From: Leptospiraceae bacterium UBA2033
Lineage (GTDB): Bacteria > Spirochaetota > Leptospiria > Leptospirales > Leptospiraceae
Direction: 5' to 3'
Assembly (NCBI GenBank): GCA_002333425.1
Contig: DDBL01000255.1
Coordinates: forward strand, 5,339 to 15,870
DNA: 10,532 nucleotides
Below are positions 6,787 to 10,532 of the stretch, piece by piece (within the stretch, counting starts at the first letter, position 1; every line of letters begins with the position of its first letter). The notes beneath the pieces are model-generated. The model ran no database searches. It saw nothing but the letters and a program-made list of their open reading frames with translations, and was not told where the DNA came from. The position numbers were made by a program, and so were the translations under genes.

Positions 6787-7863
6787 ATGACTAATCAAGA
6801 TAAACTACTCCAATGGTTTTACAAGAACCAGCGAAAACTCCCTTTCCGAGAAAACAAAGATCCTTATAAAATTTGGATTAGCGAGGTGATGTTGCAGCAA
6901 ACACGAGTTGCCGCAATGCTTCCTTCTTATGAAAAGTTTATTTCTCGGTTTCCTAATATTACAAGCCTCGCTGAGTCTACCGAAGAAGAAGTAATTCAAT
7001 ACTGGAAAGGTCTTGGGTACTATTCCCGTGCGATTAATTTACGAAAAGGCGCAGTGTATTTAAAGGAAAATTTTCAAGCAAAATTTCCTGAAAGTCTCGA
7101 TGAGGCTCTTTCGATTCCAGGCGTAGGACCCTATACAGCCCGCGCAGTATTGTCGATAGCGTATAACAAAGAGTATGCGGTTCTAGATGGAAACGTAAAA
7201 CGAGTTCTAGCAAGATATTTTTTATTCAAAGAAAATATTTCTCTTCCTTCTTCTCATAAAGCCTTACAAGAATTAGCCAATACTTTTTTGAATTCTAAAA
7301 ATCCAGGTGACCACAACCAAGCGATGATGGAACTCGGGGCAATGGTTTGTTTACAAGCTCCTCTATGTATGCTTTGTCCTATTCAAAAAGGCTGCCTTGC
7401 TTTTGAACAGGGAAAACAAACCGAATTTCCTATCATGGGAAAAGAAAAAACAAAACTTCCAATCAAGTTAAAATTTTTCTTTCTAGAAAACAATGAGAAG
7501 ATACTCGTTGTTAAATACAAACATCGAAGGTTTTTTAAGACAATTTTTACTCTCCCGTTTTTGATTGAAGGAAGTAAACTCCCTGTTAGCTACAATGACA
7601 ATTCTGAGTTTGGAAAATTTTTAAAAGAAATAGAATTTAACCTAGAATGGACAAAAACAGGTAAACATAGCATTACCCACCACGATATAGAATTGTATCA
7701 GTCTAGCAATAAATTGGATAAGAAAAAATTACAGACCTTAGAAAAAATTTTTTCTTCTAAACTTCCTTCTGTAGAATTAGAATGGAAATGGATTAAGAAA
7801 GAGGATTTGAAGTCGGAATTTCCTTCTTCTATTGCGGGGAAGTTGAGGATAGATGTGAAGTAA
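6787..7863 (+). CDS. mutY: A/G-specific adenine DNA glycosylase
   Basis: Removes adenine mispaired with 8-oxoguanine, preventing G-to-T transversions. The N-terminal HhH-GPD fold has E33 in ISEVMLQQT (catalytic Glu), the helix-hairpin-helix IPGVGPYTA (110-118), and D134 in VLDGNVKRVLAR. Y116 replaces the Lys of EndoIII-type lyases, as expected for MutY. The iron-sulfur motif is C188-x5-C194-x2-C197-x5-C203, one residue shorter in its first gap than the usual C-x6-C-x2-C-x5-C. The C-terminal NUDIX-like domain (from about 225, with GKHSITHHDIELY) recognises 8-oxoguanine. 358 aa is the normal length. No Shine-Dalgarno is visible and repeat copy B ends only 11 nt upstream, so where the promoter lies is unclear. 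Confidence 0.96.
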   Translation: MTNQDKLLQWFYKNQRKLPFRENKDPYKIWISEVMLQQTRVAAMLPSYEKFISRFPNITSLAESTEEEVIQYWKGLGYYSRAINLRKGAVYLKENFQAKFPESLDEALSIPGVGPYTARAVLSIAYNKEYAVLDGNVKRVLARYFLFKENISLPSSHKALQELANTFLNSKNPGDHNQAMMELGAMVCLQAPLCMLCPIQKGCLAFEQGKQTEFPIMGKEKTKLPIKLKFFFLENNEKILVVKYKHRRFFKTIFTLPFLIEGSKLPVSYNDNSEFGKFLKEIEFNLEWTKTGKHSITHHDIELYQSSNKLDKKKLQTLEKIFSSKLPSVELEWKWIKKEDLKSEFPSSIAGKLRIDVK

Positions 7864-7895
7864 AGGATCTGATATTTCAACGTCATATCAAAGTT

Positions 7896-7944
7896 GCTAA
7901 TTCGAAATGATTGCGTCAAGAATATACGCATAATAATCGTTAGG
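7896..7944 (+). other. attC-like palindromic site 1
   Basis: An imperfect hairpin: CTAA (7897-7900) with TTAG (7940-7943), CG (7903-7904) with CG (7938-7939), and TGCGT (7912-7916) with ACGCA (7926-7930). Its right arm contains GTTAGGC (7939-7945), a perfect match to the integron R' core GTTRRRY. The left box (TGCTAAT) matches R'' only poorly and the site is short, so this is suggestive rather than proven. Confidence 0.45.
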
Positions 7945-8709
7945 CGTAATCCCCCATTAATATATGGAGAAAAATATATGATTTTAAAAGGTTTAAATAG
8001 TTATTTCTACATACTCATATTTTTATTTTTTTCTTGTAATAAATCATTAGTAAAACCTCCAATTGGATCTTACTTAATTACTTCAAGACAAATTGAAATC
8101 AAAGAAACTCCATTCCTAACTTCTAAAAAAGTTAGCCATTTAAATGAAAATATTTTAATTAAAGTAGAAATGATATCTGAAACTAAAGATTTTTTCAACA
8201 ATATAACCGATTATTGGGTTAAAATAAAATTATCTCATATTCAAGGATGGGTTCATTTTGAAAATTTAAGAAATTCACCAGATTCATTAAAATTACTTAA
8301 AGGATTTTTCTTAAGCAAAAAAGATAAAATTGCGATTTCTTTTCTTGATATTCCCATTTCTGGCACAATTGGAGGAACTATGGGTTGTCCCGGCGGTGTT
8401 GGTGGTTTTATTGTTGACGATTTAATTATAAATAATTCACAAGAATTTATTTTAAAATTGCACTATAATGTCGGTGATGCGGAATTAAAGCAACAGAGAA
8501 TTTGGACTATAATAAACATTACTGATAATAGTTTTATAATAAAATTTGAAGATAATGATAAAATTCTATATGAAAAGTCTGATTATTCAGAATGTTCAAA
8601 GTGATTCATTTTGTAGAGATTGCGAGATAACGCCTAATTGTGAGTAGCCACTTAGAGAGTGAATTATTCTCGGAAGTTGTCCGCTCTCTCGATCCGAGCC
8701 TACCTACTC
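7940..8709 (+). mobile_element. Integron gene-cassette-like unit (770 bp)
   Basis: The segment starts at the expected cleavage point of a GTT core (G7939|T7940) and ends just before TTAG at 8710. Its first bases TTAGGCGTAAT are complementary at 10 of 11 positions to ATAACGCCTAA (8627-8637) near its 3' end, as expected when a cassette's own R'' and R' come together in the circular form. It holds one gene in the usual orientation, with the palindrome after it. Removing it leaves GCTAA...TTAGC flanks that pair with each other. No integrase gene is in the window. Confidence 0.5.
7978..8604 (+). CDS. Putative SH3-like lipoprotein (cassette-borne)
   Basis: A 208-aa predicted lipoprotein. The signal (MILKGLNSYFYILIFLFFSC) ends in a Cys at residue 20. 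Residues about 28-95 look like a bacterial SH3 domain: the pattern 'YLITSRQIEIKETPFLTSKKVSHL...WVKIKLSHIQGWVHFENL' matches the usual order of strands ending in a 'G-W-V' step. The rest includes a Gly-rich GTIGGTMGCPGGVGG stretch and is not recognised. GGAG at 7966-7969, 8 nt before ATG 7978, fixes the start; a longer frame from TTG 7894 would run through the palindromic site and lose the signal peptide. It is more AT-rich than mutY or ubiD and is the only gene in the 770-bp unit. SH3 domains of this kind often bind cell-wall material, but the ligand here is unknown. Confidence 0.75.
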   Translation: MILKGLNSYFYILIFLFFSCNKSLVKPPIGSYLITSRQIEIKETPFLTSKKVSHLNENILIKVEMISETKDFFNNITDYWVKIKLSHIQGWVHFENLRNSPDSLKLLKGFFLSKKDKIAISFLDIPISGTIGGTMGCPGGVGGFIVDDLIINNSQEFILKLHYNVGDAELKQQRIWTIINITDNSFIIKFEDNDKILYEKSDYSECSK

Positions 8710-8715
8710 TTAGCG
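8627..8715 (+). other. attC-like palindromic site 2
   Basis: Starts with ATAACGCCTAAT; GCCTAAT (8632-8638) matches the R'' core RYYYAAC at 6 of 7. CTAA (8634-8637) pairs with TTAG (8710-8713) and GAGTAG (8642-8647) with CTACTC (8704-8709), leaving a 4-nt bulge. An inner stem pairs CTCGGA (8670-8675) with TCCGAG (8693-8698). The R' end (CTTAGCG) lacks the expected first G. Length (about 85 nt) and position right after the gene fit an attC. Confidence 0.5.
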
Positions 8716-8783
8716 AAAGGTGTAAATGCGATAAAATATGAATTTGCCAATAAAAATATTACAAAACCCCAAAATTAAAAAAG

Positions 8784-8811
8784 TTGAATTTTATAGAAGC
8801 ATTTCAATAAT
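8784..8811 (+). promoter_or_regulatory. Promoter of the DUF2281 gene
   Basis: TTGAAT (8784-8789), 16-nt spacer, AATAAT (8806-8811), then 6 nt to the ATG at 8818. No Shine-Dalgarno sits near the ATG, so a leaderless or nearly leaderless mRNA is possible. The AT-rich setting makes chance matches likely. Confidence 0.4.
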
Positions 8812-8817
8812 AAAATA

Positions 8818-9066
8818 ATGCAATCAAACGCTGCTCAGATATTACAAAAAGTTGAATCTTATTCTCCTGACATGCAAAGAGAAATCCTTGATTTTATTGA
8901 GTTTATTGAGAATAAATATAAATTTAAAACTCCTCCTGCCAAAAAAAAATCTCCTCTTAGAAATGAACCTTTTATTGGTATGTGGAAGAATCGACCTGAA
9001 ATGAAAGATAGTGCCCAGTATGTGAGAAATTTAAGAAAAACACAATCACTTAGGACGCATTCTTGA
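8818..9066 (+). CDS. DUF2281/VapB-like antitoxin
   Basis: An 82-aa protein of the DUF2281 type, found as antitoxin-like partner of PIN-domain (VapC) toxins. The N-terminal block YSPDMQREILDFIEFIENKYK is the family's 'lp...q.evldFieFL..ky' helix. The C-terminal block PFIGMWKNRPEMKDSAQYVRNLRK is the usual 'GmwkdR.dm.DS..wvr.lR' tail thought to wrap the toxin. A Lys/Pro-rich linker separates them. The toxin frame starts at TTG 9063, overlapping this stop by 4 bp, as in coupled vapBC pairs, but it is gutted. The last residues (QSLRTHS) look like an ordinary family ending. Confidence 0.82.
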   Translation: MQSNAAQILQKVESYSPDMQREILDFIEFIENKYKFKTPPAKKKSPLRNEPFIGMWKNRPEMKDSAQYVRNLRKTQSLRTHS

Positions 9067-9176
9067 AAATTTTAGATACCAATGTTTTCATAATGGAGAA
9101 ATATAATCTTTCTCATGGCTTATTGGTATTAGACGCAATGATTGCCGCGACTTGCATAGAAGCTGAAAAAAAATAA
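9063..9176 (+). pseudogene. VapC-like PIN toxin with large internal deletion
   Basis: A 37-codon frame starting with TTG that overlaps the antitoxin stop. It opens with (M)KILDTNVFI, the first strand of PIN domains with the catalytic D-T-N. It then jumps straight to LSHGLLVLDAMIAATCIEAEKK, which matches the C-terminal '...l...DaliAa.A.e.g' helix carrying another acidic active-site residue. The roughly 60-80 residues normally between these blocks are missing, yet the frame is kept. The final 'LLTRN..HF' block is also absent: the frame stops 3 nt before repeat copy C. It cannot form a full PIN fold, so it is a remnant. Confidence 0.78.
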
Positions 9177-9179
9177 AAA

Positions 9180-9206
9180 CTCTGTGTCTCCGTGCCTCTG
9201 TGGCAA
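9180..9206 (+). repeat. Dispersed 27-nt repeat, copy C
   Basis: CTCTGTGTCTCCGTGCCTCT then GTGGCAA, identical to 6750-6776 and in the same orientation. It fills the gap between the vapC remnant and the ubiD-family gene, 19 nt before the latter's start. Confidence 0.85.
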
Positions 9207-9225
9207 AGACATCTAAGGTATTACG

Positions 9226-10532
9226 ATGAACAACCATAAACCCCTTCACTCCACTCGCGAATTTGTAGAAGAATTAAAAAAAGAAAAAGAACTTTTGGTC
9301 ATTGAGGATGCAGTCGATCCCAATTTAGAAATTGCAGAGATTCAGCGGCGAGTCGTTGCTAAACGAGGACCAGCACTTTTATTTACAAATGTGGTTGGAT
9401 CTAAATTTCCTGTGGCTACTAACCTGTATGGCTCTGCTCGTAGAATTCATATTGCATTTGGTTCACGTCCTGTTGATTTGATTCGTAAGATTGCGCATAC
9501 CGCACAAAACATAATGCCACCAACTCCTAAAAAAATTTGGGAAGCAAGACATCTTGCGTTTGAAGCGTTAAAGGTAGGTTTAAAAAAAGAAAGCTCTCCG
9601 CGCGTTTTGGATAACAGCATTACTCCTGTGGATATAATGCAATTACCCGCTCTCAAATCCTGGCCTATGGATGCGGGACGTTTTATTACTTTACCGCTTG
9701 TATATACGGAAAGTCCAGTCAATGGAAAAGGAAATCTCGGAATGTATCGAATCCAATTTCATGATAGCCATACCACTGGAATGCATATCCAGATTCACCG
9801 AGGAGGAGGGTTTCATCATTTCGAAGCGGAAGAAAGAAATATGAGTCTTCCCTGTCATATCTATGTAGGCGGACCTCCCGCGATGACGCTTGCCGCAGTA
9901 GCTCCCATGCCAGAAGAATTGAGTGAGTTAATTATTGCGTCTTTACTGTTAGGGGAAAGGTTAAAAATCACTCGTAATAAAAAATTCAGTAGCTTACCGA
10001 TAGTATCCGATTCAGACTTTTTACTGATTGGAGAAATTCCTCCCAAAGTAAGACAATCAGAAGGACCTTTCGGAGACCATTACGGCTATTATGCGCTACA
10101 ACATGATTATCCCGTCATGAAAGTACATGGAATTCACCATCGTAAAGATGCAATCTGGCCTGCAACGGTAGTCGGCAGACCTCCGCAGGAAGATCATTTT
10201 ATCGCTGAGTTTTTACAAGACTTACTTTCTCCTATGTTTCCGCTTGTTATGCCAAAAGCAGTTTCTATTTGGGCGTATGAAGAGTCCGGTGTACATGCAT
10301 TAGCCGCAGCAGTCGTAAAGGAGCGTTATCACAAAGAAGCATTTACCGCAGCCCTTCGAATTTTAGGAGAAGGTCATCTTTCTTTGTCAAAATGTTTACT
10401 TGTGACTAACGAAGTTATTCCGCTAAAGGATTTTAGGAGAACATTTATAACCATCTTGGAACGAATCAATTTACAAACGGATGTTCATATATTTTCTAAT
10501 ATCTCACAGGATACACTTGATTATACCGGACC
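9226..10532 (+). CDS. UbiD-family decarboxylase, 3' end outside window
   Basis: An open frame of 435 codons that runs off the right edge. UbiD enzymes use prenylated FMN and a metal to (de)carboxylate aromatic or unsaturated acids; many act in quinone synthesis. Evidence: NLGMYR (N170, R175), GMHIQIHRGGGFHH (H191), VGGPPAMTLAAVAPMP, and SEGPFGDHYGYY (E279, D284). R175, E279 and D284 fall where the catalytic Arg-Glu-Glu/Asp triad of the family lies. The C-terminal part (ATVVGRPPQEDHFIAE) is also typical. TAAGG at 9214-9218, 7 nt before the ATG, supports the start. A role in menaquinone synthesis is plausible for a spirochaete, but the substrate cannot be told from this part and no quinone gene is adjacent. 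Confidence 0.93.
   Translation, partial: MNNHKPLHSTREFVEELKKEKELLVIEDAVDPNLEIAEIQRRVVAKRGPALLFTNVVGSKFPVATNLYGSARRIHIAFGSRPVDLIRKIAHTAQNIMPPTPKKIWEARHLAFEALKVGLKKESSPRVLDNSITPVDIMQLPALKSWPMDAGRFITLPLVYTESPVNGKGNLGMYRIQFHDSHTTGMHIQIHRGGGFHHFEAEERNMSLPCHIYVGGPPAMTLAAVAPMPEELSELIIASLLLGERLKITRNKKFSSLPIVSDSDFLLIGEIPPKVRQSEGPFGDHYGYYALQHDYPVMKVHGIHHRKDAIWPATVVGRPPQEDHFIAEFLQDLLSPMFPLVMPKAVSIWAYEESGVHALAAAVVKERYHKEAFTAALRILGEGHLSLSKCLLVTNEVIPLKDFRRTFITILERINLQTDVHIFSNISQDTLDYTG

Noticed and set aside
7894..7977. N-terminal extension of the SH3-like lipoprotein from TTG 7894
   Set aside because: It would put 28 unlikely residues before the lipoprotein signal and cross the palindromic site; ATG 7978 has a good GGAG eight nt upstream.
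6595..9206. CRISPR array made of the 27-nt repeats
   Set aside because: Only three copies, one inverted, with spacings of 127 nt and over 2 kb, and no cas genes.
9447..10046. Minus-strand open frames opposite the ubiD-family gene
   Set aside because: They lie opposite a clearly conserved coding frame and resemble no family; they are shadows of it.

Overview
The window is AT-rich and reads like a spirochaete chromosome, most likely a member of the Leptospiraceae. The support is indirect: many small lipoproteins with loose spirochaete-type lipoboxes (Cys preceded by N, Q, G, P or S), Leptospira-like codon and composition style, and simple chromosomal housekeeping genes. No rRNA, tRNA or species-specific marker is present, so this assignment is an inference.

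Left part (1-3900). A monohaem cytochrome c lipoprotein gene and a single-domain STAS (anti-sigma-factor antagonist) gene lie on the + strand, each followed by a hairpin. Facing them is a tight three-gene minus-strand operon (3789 to 1080): two unrecognised lipoproteins followed by a membrane-anchored TPM-domain protein with four CxxC motifs and a Ser/Gly-rich tail. The operon's start region carries a perfect 15-bp palindrome lying over a -10-like hexamer.

Middle (3900-6590). A MntA-type nucleotidyltransferase antitoxin gene is intact, but its HepT partner is cut to 37 codons. Next come two unrecognised exported-protein genes that diverge from start codons overlapping face to face. The second runs into queG (epoxyqueuosine reductase, tRNA queuosine synthesis).

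Right part (6590-10532). Two inverted copies of a 27-nt dispersed repeat lie between queG and mutY (adenine glycosylase, 8-oxoguanine repair). Downstream of mutY is a 770-bp segment holding one SH3-like lipoprotein gene and bounded by attC-like palindromes. Its 5' end is complementary to its own 3' R''-like box, and removing it in silico rebuilds a simpler palindromic site. This is what an integron gene cassette (or integrase-less cassette array) looks like, and it is the most interesting feature here. It is followed by a VapB-like (DUF2281) antitoxin gene with a gutted vapC remnant, a third copy of the dispersed repeat, and the 5' part of a ubiD-family decarboxylase gene that runs off the window.

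Two themes cross the window. First, two toxin-antitoxin pairs have kept the antitoxin and lost most of the toxin. Second, several genes lack a Shine-Dalgarno sequence but have a -10-like hexamer 6-8 nt before the start codon, which suggests leaderless transcripts.
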